Assembly (NCBI GenBank): GCA_965263335.1
Contig: CBDHHE010000001.1
Location: 1,488,001 to 1,552,000 of the forward strand
Direction: 5' to 3'
Length of the DNA stretch: 64,000 bases
Source: Thermohalobaculum sp965263335
GTDB taxonomy: Bacteria; Pseudomonadota; Alphaproteobacteria; Rhodobacterales; Rhodobacteraceae
Of the stretch, positions 50,339 through 60,900 are shown piece by piece. Each line of letters opens with the position of its first letter. Position 1 is the stretch's first letter. A program made the position numbers and the translations under genes. The notes under the pieces were generated by a model that saw only the letters and a list, made by a program, of their open reading frames with translations, was not told the DNA's origin and searched no databases.

Positions 50339-50523
50339 CTATCGTCTCCTTGAAAAATTTTGCTTGCTCAAATCAGCCCATCGATGGTCGCGCCCGCGGC
50401 AAAATCGGTATGTGACAAAAATCATCCGAGATTGTTGAAAAATGAGGCATGTCAAATGCACGGAAACATTGATTCGAAGCGCAGAACACATGACGATAGC
50501 GGCGATTCTGCAGACGGGGGTTT
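50339..50523. promoter_or_regulatory. divergent promoter region: protease and peptide transporter
   Basis: These 185 bases are AT-rich next to the surrounding genes and separate the divergent metalloprotease and ABC transporter units. Both promoters should be here, so the secreted protease and the peptide importer may share control. No specific operator was recognised. Confidence 0.5.
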
Positions 50524-51529
<1,006 letters not shown>

Positions 51530-51537
<8 letters not shown>

Positions 51538-52504
51538 AACACTCCTCCGGGTCGAGAATCTCAAGAAGCATTTCCCGATCTTCAAGGGTGTGTTGCGCCG
51601 GCAAGTCGGTACGATCAAGGCCGTTGACGGGATCAGCTTCGAGATCGAGAAGGGCGAGACATTGGGCCTGGTCGGCGAATCAGGCTGCGGAAAGTCAACC
51701 GCAGGACGCACGATCCTGCGCCTGTACGACGCGACGGACGGGCGCATCGAGTTTGATGGCACCGACATTGCCGACCTGTCGGGCGAAGACCTGCGCAATG
51801 CCCGCCCGCGCATGCAGATGATCTTTCAAGACCCGCAGGCATGTCTGAACCCGCGCATGACCGTGGGCTCGATCATCGGCGAGCCGCTGGAAGAGCACGG
51901 GATCTGGACGAAGGCCGAACGCACCACGCGGGTGCGTGAACTCCTCGACGCGGTCGGTCTCAACCCGAGTTTCGCGAACCGCTACCCGCATGAATTCTCC
52001 GGCGGGCAGCGACAGAGGATCGGCATAGCCCGCGCCCTTGCGCTCGAGCCCGACTTCATCGTGTGCGACGAACCGATCGCAGCGCTTGACGTCTCGATCC
52101 AGGCCCAAGTTGTTAACCTGCTGGAGGATTTGCAGGAAAAGCTGGGGCTGACATATCTTTTCATCAGCCACGACCTGAGCATGGTGCGCCACATCTGTGA
52201 CCGGGTCGCTGTGATGTATCTCGGGAAGGTGATGGAGCTGGCGCCGCGCGAGCCATTGTACAACACGCCGCGCCATCCCTACACGCAAGCACTGCTGTCG
52301 GCGGTGCCGATCCCGAAACCCGAGATCGAGGCCACCCGCCAGCGCACCATTCTGACAGGCGACGTTCCCAGTCCGGCCAATCCGCCCACGGGATGCGTTT
52401 TCTCAACGCGCTGTCCAAGAGCAGAGGCGATCTGTGCGCAGAAAGTGCCTGAATGGCGCGCATTGGGTGAAGGGCACATGGTTGCGTGTCACTTGGCCGA
52501 GTGA
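51530..52504 (+). CDS. dppF: dipeptide/oligopeptide ABC transporter ATPase DppF
   Basis: The 324-residue protein has Walker A GESGCGKS, signature FSGGQRQR, Walker B FIVCDEPIAALD, and the OppF/DppF C-terminal region with a Cys cluster (CVFSTRCPRAEAIC). The start ATG 51530 overlaps the dppD stop by eight bases. The substrate-binding gene follows after 81 bases that carry a GGTTC/GAACC hairpin, which may adjust expression of the binding protein. Confidence 0.92.
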
Positions 52505-52585
52505 CGCCGAGGGAATGTTTACAACAGGTTCAGAAAGAACCAACGTGAGATACCGGTTCCAAACAAAGACGACAGGGAGTCAAAA

Positions 52586-54289
52586 ATGAAGGAATTCAGA
52601 ACACTGCTTGCCGTGCCAGCAGTAGTCGCGCTGTTGTCAACGACAGCGCTCGCCGATCGCGGCAGCGACGGCCAGCTCAACATCCTGTACTGGCAGGCAC
52701 CATCCATCCAGAACCCCTATCTGTCGGGCGGCACGAAGGACATCGAGAGCTCGTCCCTGGTGCTGGAGCCACTGGCGAACTACGACCCTGAAGGCAACAT
52801 GCTGCCGACACTGGCGGCCGAGATCCCGACCCTCGAGAACGGCGGAATTGCCGACGATCTCACCTCGATCACATGGAAGTTGAAGCCCGGTGTCGTTTGG
52901 TCCGACGGGACGCCGTTCACGGCTGCCGATGTCGTCTTCTCCGCCGAGTACTGCATGCACCCCGAGGGCGGCTGCAACGCGCTCAACAAGTTCGAGGACG
53001 TGGAAAGCGTCGAGGCCGTCGATGATCTGACGGTGAAGATCACATTCGGCGTCGCCAAGCCCTTTCCGTACGGCCCGTTTGTGGGCGGCGACAGCCCGAT
53101 CATCCAGAAGGCTCAACACGGCGACTGCATCGGCGCCAAGGCACCATCGTGCACGGACCAAAACTTCTACCCGGTCGGCACGGGTCCCTTCAAGGTGACC
53201 GAATTCAAGGCCAACGATGTCGTTCTCTACGAGATGAACGAGAGCTACCGCGAGGAAGGCAAGCCCAAGTTCGCCAACATCCTGTTCAAGGGTGGCGGTG
53301 ATGCGGCAGCGGCTGCTCGCTCGGTGCTTGAGACGGGCGAATTCGACTACGCTTGGAACCTGCAGGTCGAGCCTGAAATCCTGAGCCAGATGGAAGCGGC
53401 CGGCAAGGGCACGATCATCGCCGCGTTCGGGCCCTCGGTCGAGCGCATCATGGTCAACTACACCAACCCGGATCCGGCGCTGGGTGAAGAGCGCGGGACG
53501 GTGAAGCACCCGCATCCGTTCCTGATGGACACCGCGGTGACCAAAGCGATGTCCTTGGCAATCGACCGCCAGATCCTGGTGGACGCAGGCTATGGTGCTG
53601 CGGGCAAGGTGACCTGCAACGTGCTGCCGGCACCGCCGGCCTACAACTCCTCCGCAAACGACTGGTGCAAGACACAGAACATCGATGAGGCCAAGAAACT
53701 CCTCGACGAGGCGGGCTGGGTCGACAGCGATGGCGACGGTGTGCGCGACAAGGATGGCGTCAAGCTTTCCGTGCTCTACCAGACGTCTACCAATTCGGTG
53801 CGCCAGGGCACGCAGGCGTTCATCAAGCAAATGTGGGCCGAGATCGGTGTCGAAACCGAGCTGAAGAACATCTCGGCCTCGGTCTTCTTCGGTGGCGATC
53901 AGTCGAGCCCCGACACGTTCCAGAAGTTCTTCTCGGACGTCGAGATGTACACCAACAACTTCCCGGGCACCGATCCGGAAGCCTACATGGGCTCCTGGAC
54001 CTGCGACCAGATCCCCAGCCCCGACAACGCATGGCTCGGCAACAACATGCCGCGCTTCTGCAATGCGGACTATGACGCGCTTGTCGCCAAGTACGCGGTG
54101 ACGGCCGAACCGGCCGAGCGTCAGAAGATCGCCAAAGAGCTTAACGACATGCTGATCCAGAACGGCGCGATCATCCCGCTGATCCACCGCGGACGCGTGG
54201 CGGCCCACTCGAACACGCTGGGTGGCGTCAACATGACCGCGTGGGACAGCGAGATCCACAACGCCGAAGATTGGTACCGCATCAAGTGA
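52586..54289 (+). CDS. ABC transporter peptide-binding protein (SBP family 5)
   Basis: The 567-residue periplasmic protein has a signal peptide (about 1-24), and the SBP_bac_5 pattern: WKLKPGVVWSDGTPFTAADV (about 92-111), SIERIMVNYTNPD, KAMSLAIDRQILVDAGYG. It delivers peptides or related solutes to the permease. It lies third in the operon, ahead of dppB by 51 bases, and would be the most highly needed product. Ligand not predictable. Confidence 0.93.
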   Translation: MKEFRTLLAVPAVVALLSTTALADRGSDGQLNILYWQAPSIQNPYLSGGTKDIESSSLVLEPLANYDPEGNMLPTLAAEIPTLENGGIADDLTSITWKLKPGVVWSDGTPFTAADVVFSAEYCMHPEGGCNALNKFEDVESVEAVDDLTVKITFGVAKPFPYGPFVGGDSPIIQKAQHGDCIGAKAPSCTDQNFYPVGTGPFKVTEFKANDVVLYEMNESYREEGKPKFANILFKGGGDAAAAARSVLETGEFDYAWNLQVEPEILSQMEAAGKGTIIAAFGPSVERIMVNYTNPDPALGEERGTVKHPHPFLMDTAVTKAMSLAIDRQILVDAGYGAAGKVTCNVLPAPPAYNSSANDWCKTQNIDEAKKLLDEAGWVDSDGDGVRDKDGVKLSVLYQTSTNSVRQGTQAFIKQMWAEIGVETELKNISASVFFGGDQSSPDTFQKFFSDVEMYTNNFPGTDPEAYMGSWTCDQIPSPDNAWLGNNMPRFCNADYDALVAKYAVTAEPAERQKIAKELNDMLIQNGAIIPLIHRGRVAAHSNTLGGVNMTAWDSEIHNAEDWYRIK

Positions 54290-54340
54290 TGCCTGTGCGG
54301 GCGGCCCTGAGCCGCCCGCCTCCTCCAACCGGGGTTCAGC

Positions 54341-55354
54341 ATGCTGCGATACACGATGCGACGATTGCTGTATGCGATCCCGACGCTTCTCGTGATTTCC
54401 TTTATCATCTTTGCCCTTCTGGACTTCGCACCGGGCGATCCCACCTCACAGCTTCCACTGACCATTCCCGCCGAGGTGCGCGCCAAAATCCGTGAGCAGC
54501 TCTGCGTTGACTGTCCGCTGATGCTCCGCTACGGCGCGTGGCTCCAGCAGTTCTTCATCAACGAGCCGCTCAACATTTTCGAACAGTGGTTCGGCGTCAC
54601 CATCGGCGGCTCTGAAGAACGCTTGAGAGTGCTGTCGTGGTCGACGCGCTCACCGGTTGTCGATCTGATCGTCGAGCGCATGCCGCAGACCCTCTGGGTG
54701 GTCGGCATGTCCTACATCGTCGCGATCCTGATCGCCCTGCCGATCGGGGTGATTTCGGCCTACAAGCAATATTCCTGGTTCGATCAGGCTGGCACCTTCG
54801 TCTCGATGATCGGCTTCTCGATACCGCCCTTTTTCTCGGGGCTCGTGGTGATCGTCATCTTTTCGGTGAGCCTCGGCTGGTTCCCGTCCATCTACGACAC
54901 GACGCATCGCGTCACGGACTGGTCGAGCTTTGTCACTCAGGTCAATCAGATGTTTCTCCCCGTCATGGTGCTTGCGCTGCAGATCACCGCGCAGTTGACC
55001 CGGTTCATGCGCGCCTCGATGCTGGACAACCTGAACCAGGACTACGTGCGCACGGCGCGCGCCAAAGGACTTACCGAACAAATCGTCGTCCTTGTCCACG
55101 TGCTTCGGAACTCGCTGATCCCGGTGATCACGGTGATCGCCCTCGCTGTTCCGCAGATTTTCGGCGGCGCGATCATCACCGAGCAAATCTTCAAGGTGAA
55201 TGGCATCGGTGCGCTTCTGATCGGCGGGATCGAGGCCGGAGATTTGCCGCTGGTGCAGACCCTGACCTTCATCTTCGCGGTGCTGATCGTGCTCTTCAAT
55301 CTGGTCGCAGACGTGCTCTACGGCATTCTCGATCCGAGGATCCGCTATGACTGA
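54341..55354 (+). CDS. dppB: peptide ABC transporter permease DppB
   Basis: The 337-residue inner-membrane protein has about six helices. It begins with LRYTMRRLLYAIPTLLVISFIIFALLDF, typical of DppB/OppB, and holds the ATPase-docking EAA-like loop (RTARAKGLTEQIVVLVHVLRNSL). The overlap with dppC is eight bases. Confidence 0.93.
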   Translation: MLRYTMRRLLYAIPTLLVISFIIFALLDFAPGDPTSQLPLTIPAEVRAKIREQLCVDCPLMLRYGAWLQQFFINEPLNIFEQWFGVTIGGSEERLRVLSWSTRSPVVDLIVERMPQTLWVVGMSYIVAILIALPIGVISAYKQYSWFDQAGTFVSMIGFSIPPFFSGLVVIVIFSVSLGWFPSIYDTTHRVTDWSSFVTQVNQMFLPVMVLALQITAQLTRFMRASMLDNLNQDYVRTARAKGLTEQIVVLVHVLRNSLIPVITVIALAVPQIFGGAIITEQIFKVNGIGALLIGGIEAGDLPLVQTLTFIFAVLIVLFNLVADVLYGILDPRIRYD

Positions 55355-56282
55355 GCAATCCACCACCCAGACCGGCACGGTCCCCGGAGCCATGGAACCG
55401 ATAAAAGAGCACCGTTCGCTCTGGATGGATGTCTGGCTTCAGTACCGAAACCACACAGGCGCGCTGGTTGGAACGACGGTCTTCCTGTTCATCATGATCG
55501 TGGTGATCATCGGACCGTTCTTTCACACCGTTGACCCGACCTATCTCGACTACAAGGCCAAGAACAGCGGCATGACATGGGCCCATCCGCTGGGCACGGA
55601 CAATCTGGGGCGGGACATGCTCGCTCAGGTGCTGGCAGGAGGCCGGGTATCGCTGCTGGTGGGGTTCACCGCAATGGCCCTCTCGATCTTTGTAGGTGCG
55701 CTGATCGGGGTGCTGGCGGGGTATTTCCGAAGCCTGGACGGTCCGCTGATGCGGTTCACCGACCTGTTCCTGGCGTTACCGCTGCTGCCACTCCTGCTCG
55801 TGATGATCATGTTGTTCCGCGACACGCTCCGCACGACGTTCGGACCTGAGACCGGCATCTTCATTCTGGTCGTCACAGCGATCGGGATCACGTCGTGGAT
55901 GCAAACCGCGCGGATCGTGCGCGGCGACGTGCTGTCGATCAAGGAGCGGGAATTCGTGCTGGCCGCCCACTCCATCGGGACACGCCAGCGACGCATCATC
56001 TCGCGGCACATCTTGCCCAACGTGTTGAGCCCGATCATGGTTTCTGCGACGCTCGGGCTTGCCAACGCCATCATCACCGAGTCCGCTCTGTCGTTTCTGG
56101 GCCTTGGATTTCCGTCGGACTTCCCGACCTGGGGGCGGCTTCTGTTCGACGGAAAGGATTTCCTCACCCTCACGCCCGAGCGGGTGATCTGGCCCGGGCT
56201 GGCGATTTCACTGACGGTGCTCAGCGTCAACTACATGGGTGACGGGCTGCGCGACGCACTCGACCCGCGGCTTCGCAGCTGA
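55347..56282 (+). CDS. dppC: peptide ABC transporter permease DppC
   Basis: The 311-residue protein has an N-terminal cytoplasmic tail and six membrane helices, with HPLGTDNLGRDMLAQVLAGGR and the docking loop (AAHSIGTRQRRIISRHILPN) of the DppC/OppC family. The start lies inside the dppB end (eight bases). The ThiD-like gene starts nine bases after its stop. Confidence 0.93.
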   Translation: MTEQSTTQTGTVPGAMEPIKEHRSLWMDVWLQYRNHTGALVGTTVFLFIMIVVIIGPFFHTVDPTYLDYKAKNSGMTWAHPLGTDNLGRDMLAQVLAGGRVSLLVGFTAMALSIFVGALIGVLAGYFRSLDGPLMRFTDLFLALPLLPLLLVMIMLFRDTLRTTFGPETGIFILVVTAIGITSWMQTARIVRGDVLSIKEREFVLAAHSIGTRQRRIISRHILPNVLSPIMVSATLGLANAIITESALSFLGLGFPSDFPTWGRLLFDGKDFLTLTPERVIWPGLAISLTVLSVNYMGDGLRDALDPRLRS

Positions 56283-56291
56283 CACCGGGCG

Positions 56292-57110
56292 ATGGCGATC
56301 CCGAGTGCTCTGACCGTCTCGGCATCCGACTCCTCCGGGTGTGATGGTGTTCAGGCAGATCTGCGGACGTTCGCAGCGCTGCGCGTGCACGGAGCGAGTG
56401 CGATAACCGCCGTCACCGCACAGAACACGCTTGAGGTGACGGCAGCGCAGATGATGCCGACCGAGCTGGTCGAGGCACAGATCGCCACCGTTCGCGCGGA
56501 CATGCCTCTCGGCGCCATCAAGCTGGGCGCACTTGGCACGGCTGAGGTGATCGAGGCGGTCACGCGGTTGTTTTCGGACTGCGAACTCGCGATTGTTGCC
56601 GACCCGGTACTGGCGGCGAAATCGGGCGACGTGCTGGTCGAGCCGGAAACGGTGGAGGCATATGTCGCGCATGTTTTGCCACTCGCCACCGTCGTTACCC
56701 CCAATCTTGCGGAAGCAGCGCTCCTCACGTCAACCGAGCGTGCCACGACCCTCGGCGACATGATCTCCCAGGGCGAGACCCTTTCCGCAGCCGGTGTTCC
56801 GCATGCCCTGATCTGCGGCGGGCATGGCTCGAACGAAACCTGCACCGACATTCTTTTCAGTCGTGATCGCCCGCCCATCCAGCTTCGCGGGCCGCGCCAC
56901 GCCACCGAAAACGTCCGCGGCGCCAGTGCGACCCTCTCGGCGGCAATCTGCGCCCACATCGCGCATGGCATCGAAGCCTACGAGGCGATGCAATATGCAA
57001 AGCTGTTCATCTCGGGTGCGATCGAGGCATCAGACTCGCTGCGCGTTGGTGCGGGACCGGGGCCTGTCTATCAGATGTATCGAGCAGCGCCCGCGGGCTC
57101 AGGCGGCTGA
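56292..57110 (+). CDS. ThiD-like (hydroxymethylpyrimidine kinase family) protein with altered active-site motifs
   Basis: The 272-residue protein has the ribokinase-like fold of ThiD: TVSASDSSGCDGVQADL (residues about 7-23), AVTAQNT and ADPVLAAKSGD, NLAEAALL. The usual G-A-G-I-Q-A-D motif is C-D-G-V-Q-A-D here, and the usual H-G-T-G-C-T anion hole is R-G-A-S-A-T, so the catalytic Cys is replaced. Activity is doubtful or changed. It is cotranscribed with the peptide transporter and overlaps the antiporter gene end by 12 bases on the other strand. Confidence 0.78.
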   Translation: MAIPSALTVSASDSSGCDGVQADLRTFAALRVHGASAITAVTAQNTLEVTAAQMMPTELVEAQIATVRADMPLGAIKLGALGTAEVIEAVTRLFSDCELAIVADPVLAAKSGDVLVEPETVEAYVAHVLPLATVVTPNLAEAALLTSTERATTLGDMISQGETLSAAGVPHALICGGHGSNETCTDILFSRDRPPIQLRGPRHATENVRGASATLSAAICAHIAHGIEAYEAMQYAKLFISGAIEASDSLRVGAGPGPVYQMYRAAPAGSGG

Positions 57111-58904
57111 GCCTTCTGCTGCTTCTGTCCCCGGCGGCGTGAATGAAATGATCGTGTCGCCGTGCCGACCGCTCAACCTATCGGCCGCATGCGCCATCAG
57201 GACGTCCCTTCCGCGGATCAACGCCACTGTCTCGGCCTTTTCATGCTGCGTGGCAACGTGATCTTCATACGTGAACTGATCCGTCAGTCGGGCCACCTCG
57301 AGGTGCCAGCCCCTGGCCATTCTGAGGCGCAGGAGATCGAGCGAGGCACCTGAATGCAAGAGGGTGCGCCCCCCGATCGAGGCGGGCAAGTCCCCCTCAC
57401 CCTCGGAAATCTCGTGCCGGCCCACCTGAAAGACCCGATCCCGACCGAATTCGTTGCCCACATCGGTGCACACCAGGGCGTTGTAGTCATCATTGTCGGT
57501 GGCCGCGATCAACGTCGCGTAGCGTGCCAGTTCGACCGCATGTTCTGCCGCCTCCGAGAGCAACTCGCCATAGTAGGTAGGCACGCCTTCGGCGCGCGCA
57601 GGACCCAAGCGGTGAAGGTTGCGGTCCACCATCAGCACGGGAACATGCGCCTCGCGCAGCGCTCCGGCGAGGCTCACGGTCCAGTCATTGCCTCCAAGCA
57701 GGATCACCCCGGGCGGTGCGGTCGAGGTGAGCCCCAGCGCCTGCGCCAGCGGTCGCATGGTGAAGCCGTGCACCAGCACGGTGACGGCAACGATTGCGAA
57801 GGCCAGCGGCGCAAGCAGCGCACCGTCCGCAACCCCGATGTCCATCAGGCGCTGTCCGAAGAAGCCTGAGACCGCGACCGCCACCACACCCCTAGGGGCG
57901 ACCCACGCGACGAACAAGCGCTCAGATCGGCTCAGTGCGGTGCCCATGAGGCTTGGGAGGATGGCAAGAGGCCGCGCAACCAGCATGATCACCGCAACAA
58001 AGACCGCGGCCCGCCAATCGAGCTGGGCAAGCATCGCGGGCTCGAGGGTCGCTGCAAGAATGACGAACACACCCGAGACCAGCAGCACGGTGACATGTTC
58101 CTTGAAGCGCTTGAGCTCATCCAGCGATGGAAGGCGCGCATTCGCCATTGAAATGCCCATCACGGTGACGGCAAGCAGTCCACTTTCGTGCAGCACGGAA
58201 TCGGTCGCGGCGTATACCCCGAGAACTGCGGCGAACAGCACCGGCGCCTTCATGTATTCCGGCACGATGCCACGCCTGAACGCGATGGTCAGCGCGCGTC
58301 CGGCGGCATATCCGACTGCGGTGGCCACTGCGATCCCGAGCGCGAGATGACCTGCGGCCTCGCCGAGGTGATCGTCCTGCATCGCAATGACGACCTCGAA
58401 GGCAAGAACCGCGAACAGCGCGCCGGTCGCGTCGTTCACGATGGCCTCCCAGCGCAGGGTCGAAGCCGTGCGATGACCAAGCTTCGCCTGACGCAGCAAT
58501 GGCATGATTACGGTCGGGCCCGTGACGACGAGGATGCCGCCGAACACAGCCGCGGTTGTCCAGCTCAAACCCGCGACCCAATGAGCCGCGGCGGTGTTGA
58601 ACGCCCAGCCAAGCACAGCACCCACAGTGCACAGCCGGCGAACCGCCGGTGCAGCGTCACGCAACTCATGAAAATTCAGCGTGAGACCGCCTTCAAACAG
58701 GATCAGCGCCACGGCCACCGCAATGATCGGGCGCAACAGATCTCCAAAGTCGTCGGCCGGATGCAGCACCCCGAAAACCGGTCCCGCCAGCAAACCCGCA
58801 CCCAGCATAAAGACGATTGCCGGCATGTGCAGTCTGACCGCGAGCCACTGCGAGCCTACGCCGAGCACGCCGATCAAGGCGAAGACCAGGGTCAAGTTGT
58901 CCAT
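57099..58904 (-). CDS. Na+/H+ antiporter (CPA1/CPA2-type) with C-terminal TrkA-N domain
   Basis: The 601-residue protein has a 12-helix exchanger domain (about 1-395; ILFEGGLTLN, GPTVIMPLLRQ, IVNDATGALFAV with conserved ND, and WVAPRGVVAV) and a Rossmann-type TrkA-N domain (about 404-520; GVILLGGNDWTVSLAGALRE, DNDDYNALVCTDVG). It should exchange Na+ or K+ for H+ under nucleotide control. Convergent with the ThiD-like gene. Confidence 0.92.
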   Translation of the reverse strand: MDNLTLVFALIGVLGVGSQWLAVRLHMPAIVFMLGAGLLAGPVFGVLHPADDFGDLLRPIIAVAVALILFEGGLTLNFHELRDAAPAVRRLCTVGAVLGWAFNTAAAHWVAGLSWTTAAVFGGILVVTGPTVIMPLLRQAKLGHRTASTLRWEAIVNDATGALFAVLAFEVVIAMQDDHLGEAAGHLALGIAVATAVGYAAGRALTIAFRRGIVPEYMKAPVLFAAVLGVYAATDSVLHESGLLAVTVMGISMANARLPSLDELKRFKEHVTVLLVSGVFVILAATLEPAMLAQLDWRAAVFVAVIMLVARPLAILPSLMGTALSRSERLFVAWVAPRGVVAVAVSGFFGQRLMDIGVADGALLAPLAFAIVAVTVLVHGFTMRPLAQALGLTSTAPPGVILLGGNDWTVSLAGALREAHVPVLMVDRNLHRLGPARAEGVPTYYGELLSEAAEHAVELARYATLIAATDNDDYNALVCTDVGNEFGRDRVFQVGRHEISEGEGDLPASIGGRTLLHSGASLDLLRLRMARGWHLEVARLTDQFTYEDHVATQHEKAETVALIRGRDVLMAHAADRLSGRHGDTIISFTPPGTEAAEGSAA

Positions 58905-58964
58905 CGAGCGCCTCCCCGATCGGGCGTAGCGTCTCGGACGTTTGCTGTAAACGCCTCAGCAGGC

Positions 58965-59540
58965 TCAACGAAGGGCATAGAAGTGATGATCGCCGATCGT
59001 CGTGGTGCGGCGCATGCGTACCGCCCAGGACGGATTCAGGGACGTGTGGTGAAAGCTCACGGCTCCCTTCGTGAGATCATCGATCTCGGCGTTCAGGATG
59101 CGCCGGGCCACATCTCGCGCCCGTTGGTAGGCCTTTGCGTTCGTCGCCGTGTCGTCGAGCCCGTCACACCACCAGCTGAACTGGCAAGGCGGATTCTCCC
59201 CGCCATCGCGCACGATCTCGCAAATCGTATCCGGATAGCGGTGAGCGCCGATCCGGTTCAGGATGACAAATCCCACGGCGATCTGACCGGCCTCTGCCTC
59301 ACCCCTGGCCTCCCAGTAAATCGTCCGCGCCATACAGGTGAACGGGTCGGCCATTTCTCGATCGCCCGCTACATCGAAGGCGCGCGCCTCATCTTTGCTG
59401 ATCATGTTTTCCGGGCGTGGTGTGCTGCCCAGGACATAACTGTTCACGGCTTTCTGAGCTTTGCTCGCCACGTCAGCATCCGCGTCCGCAAATGCCTGCG
59501 TCGCACAGAGGGCCGCGAGCAGCATGAGCCACATCCTCAT
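58965..59540 (-). CDS. cell wall hydrolase SleB-type
   Basis: The 191-residue protein has a signal peptide (about 1-18) and a SleB/CwlJ hydrolase domain: MARTIYWEARGEAEAGQIAVGFVILNRI (about 70-97) with the catalytic Glu, and a C-terminal AVSFHHTSLNPSWA. It would cleave peptidoglycan in the periplasm. Two Cys pairs are present. The 5' end overlaps the uracil-DNA glycosylase stop by four bases (ATGA). Confidence 0.9.
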   Translation of the reverse strand: MRMWLMLLAALCATQAFADADADVASKAQKAVNSYVLGSTPRPENMISKDEARAFDVAGDREMADPFTCMARTIYWEARGEAEAGQIAVGFVILNRIGAHRYPDTICEIVRDGGENPPCQFSWWCDGLDDTATNAKAYQRARDVARRILNAEIDDLTKGAVSFHHTSLNPSWAVRMRRTTTIGDHHFYALR

Positions 59541-60208
59541 GGCGTGGCGTCACCCAGCAACTGCCGGGCGCTGGCGAAGATGGCCTCGAACATCTCTTCG
59601 GTCAGCCGCTTGGTGTTGGTGTTGTAGCGCGAGCAGTGGTAGCTCGCGATCAGCGTCAATGCGCCGATCTGCGATGTGGCCCCATGACCAAACGGATGTT
59701 CCGCAACACGGCCACCAAGCGCTCGAACCGTCGAGTCGTGGGCGATCTTTCCGAGCGTGATGATGACGCTCAGTTCTTTCAGCTGCGCAATCCGAGCCGA
59801 CAGGAACGCCCGGCACGTGTTCACCTCGGCACCGGTTGGCTTGTTCTCGGGCGGGACACATCGCACCGCGTTCGTCACCATGCAGTCGATGAGCCGAAGC
59901 CCATCATCGGCGTGCGCCTCAAACGTGCCCTCGGTGAACTTGAACTTCGCCAGTGTCGGATACAGGAGATCACCCGCCCAATCGCCCGTGAAGGGGCGCC
60001 CTGTGCGGTTCGCCCCGCGCACTCCGGGCGCGAGTCCAACGACGAGCAGCCTCGCCGACTGATCGCCGAAGCTCGGCACAGCACCATTGAACCAATCGGG
60101 CTCACGCACAGCGACTTCACTGCGGTAAGCAACCAATCGATGACAAAGGGTACAGTCAGCCGGTGCTTCGGCGAGGCTCGTCACACTGCTATTCGACGTC
60201 CTGCTCAA
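59537..60208 (-). CDS. family-5 (UdgB-type) uracil-DNA glycosylase
   Basis: The 223-residue protein has the family pattern GLAPGVRGANRTGRPFTGDWAG (about 57-78), NAVRCVPPENKPT, and SYHCSRYNTNTKRLT (about 188-202). Four Cys ligands (about 19, 22, 117 and 133 regions) fit a 4Fe-4S site. It excises uracil or related bases from DNA. It overlaps the NYN gene by 20 bases and is followed by sleB. Confidence 0.92.
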   Translation of the reverse strand: MSRTSNSSVTSLAEAPADCTLCHRLVAYRSEVAVREPDWFNGAVPSFGDQSARLLVVGLAPGVRGANRTGRPFTGDWAGDLLYPTLAKFKFTEGTFEAHADDGLRLIDCMVTNAVRCVPPENKPTGAEVNTCRAFLSARIAQLKELSVIITLGKIAHDSTVRALGGRVAEHPFGHGATSQIGALTLIASYHCSRYNTNTKRLTEEMFEAIFASARQLLGDATP

Positions 60209-60767
60209 CCATTTCGGCCGGGTGAGGTGTCTGAACCGGCCGCGGTGGGCGTCCGATCACGTCCTTCAGTTCTTCAAGCTCGATGAAATTGTCGGCTTGA
60301 CGGCGCAAATCGTCGGCGATCATGGGTGGCTGAGATCTGATCGTTGACACGACAGATACGCGCACTCCCTTGCGCTGCAGGGCGCCGACTAGGCTCTTGA
60401 AGTCGCCATCGCCCGAGAACAGAACGATATGTTCGACGTGATCGGCCATCTCCATGGCATCAACGGCCAATTCGATGTCCATGTTGCCCTTGACCTTGCG
60501 CCGCCCCGAGGAATCGGTGAATTCCTTCGCAGCCTTGGTCACGAGGGTGAACCCATTGTAGTCGAGCCAATCCACCAGCGGTCTGATCGGCGAGTATTCC
60601 TCATTCTCGATCAGCGCGGTGTAATAGAATGCTCGCACCATCTTGCCGCGTCGCATAAATTCGCTTCGCAGGAGTTTGTAGTCGATGTCGAAGCCCAAAG
60701 CCTTGGTGGCCGCATAAAGATTGGACCCGTCTATAAAGAGCGCAAGTCGCTCGTCTCGGTAAAACAT
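60189..60767 (-). CDS. NYN domain (LabA-like) ribonuclease-like protein
   Basis: The 192-residue protein has a PIN-like NYN domain: LALFIDGSNLYAATKALGF (about 8-26), GNMDIELAVDAM (about 93-104), and VLFSGDGDFKSLVGALQRKG (about 115-134), which supply Mg-binding acids. A short Pro-rich C-terminus follows. NYN proteins act on RNA in ways not fully known. Divergent from folK across 133 bases. Confidence 0.9.
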   Translation of the reverse strand: MFYRDERLALFIDGSNLYAATKALGFDIDYKLLRSEFMRRGKMVRAFYYTALIENEEYSPIRPLVDWLDYNGFTLVTKAAKEFTDSSGRRKVKGNMDIELAVDAMEMADHVEHIVLFSGDGDFKSLVGALQRKGVRVSVVSTIRSQPPMIADDLRRQADNFIELEELKDVIGRPPRPVQTPHPAEMVEQDVE

Positions 60768-60827
60768 TCTCCGCCTCTACCTTCTCCGGTTGTACAAATT
60801 CACGTGCCGGACCCGAACCCTCAAATT

Positions 60828-60854
60828 GACCGGTTAGACGCGAACCGACCGGTT
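60828..60854. promoter_or_regulatory. two GACCGGTT boxes in the NYN/folK divergent promoter
   Basis: GACCGGTT occurs at 60828-60835 and again at 60847-60854, with a start-to-start distance of 19 bases (about two helical turns). ACCGGT is itself a palindrome. Located about 47 bases before folK and about 60 bases before the NYN start, it could bind a regulator. No known consensus is recognised. Confidence 0.35.
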
Positions 60855-60900
60855 GCTAAGCCGCCTTTAAGCCAAAGTCCACAGATCGAACCCAGAAAAT

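Noticed and set aside
52527..52541. GGTTC-AGAAA-GAACC hairpin before the peptide-binding gene as a terminator.
   Set aside because: Only a five-pair stem without a T-run; too weak to call as a terminator.
52637..54328. Minus-strand frame of 563 codons opposite the peptide-binding protein.
   Set aside because: Antisense shadow; the plus-strand product has a signal peptide and SBP_bac_5 pattern.
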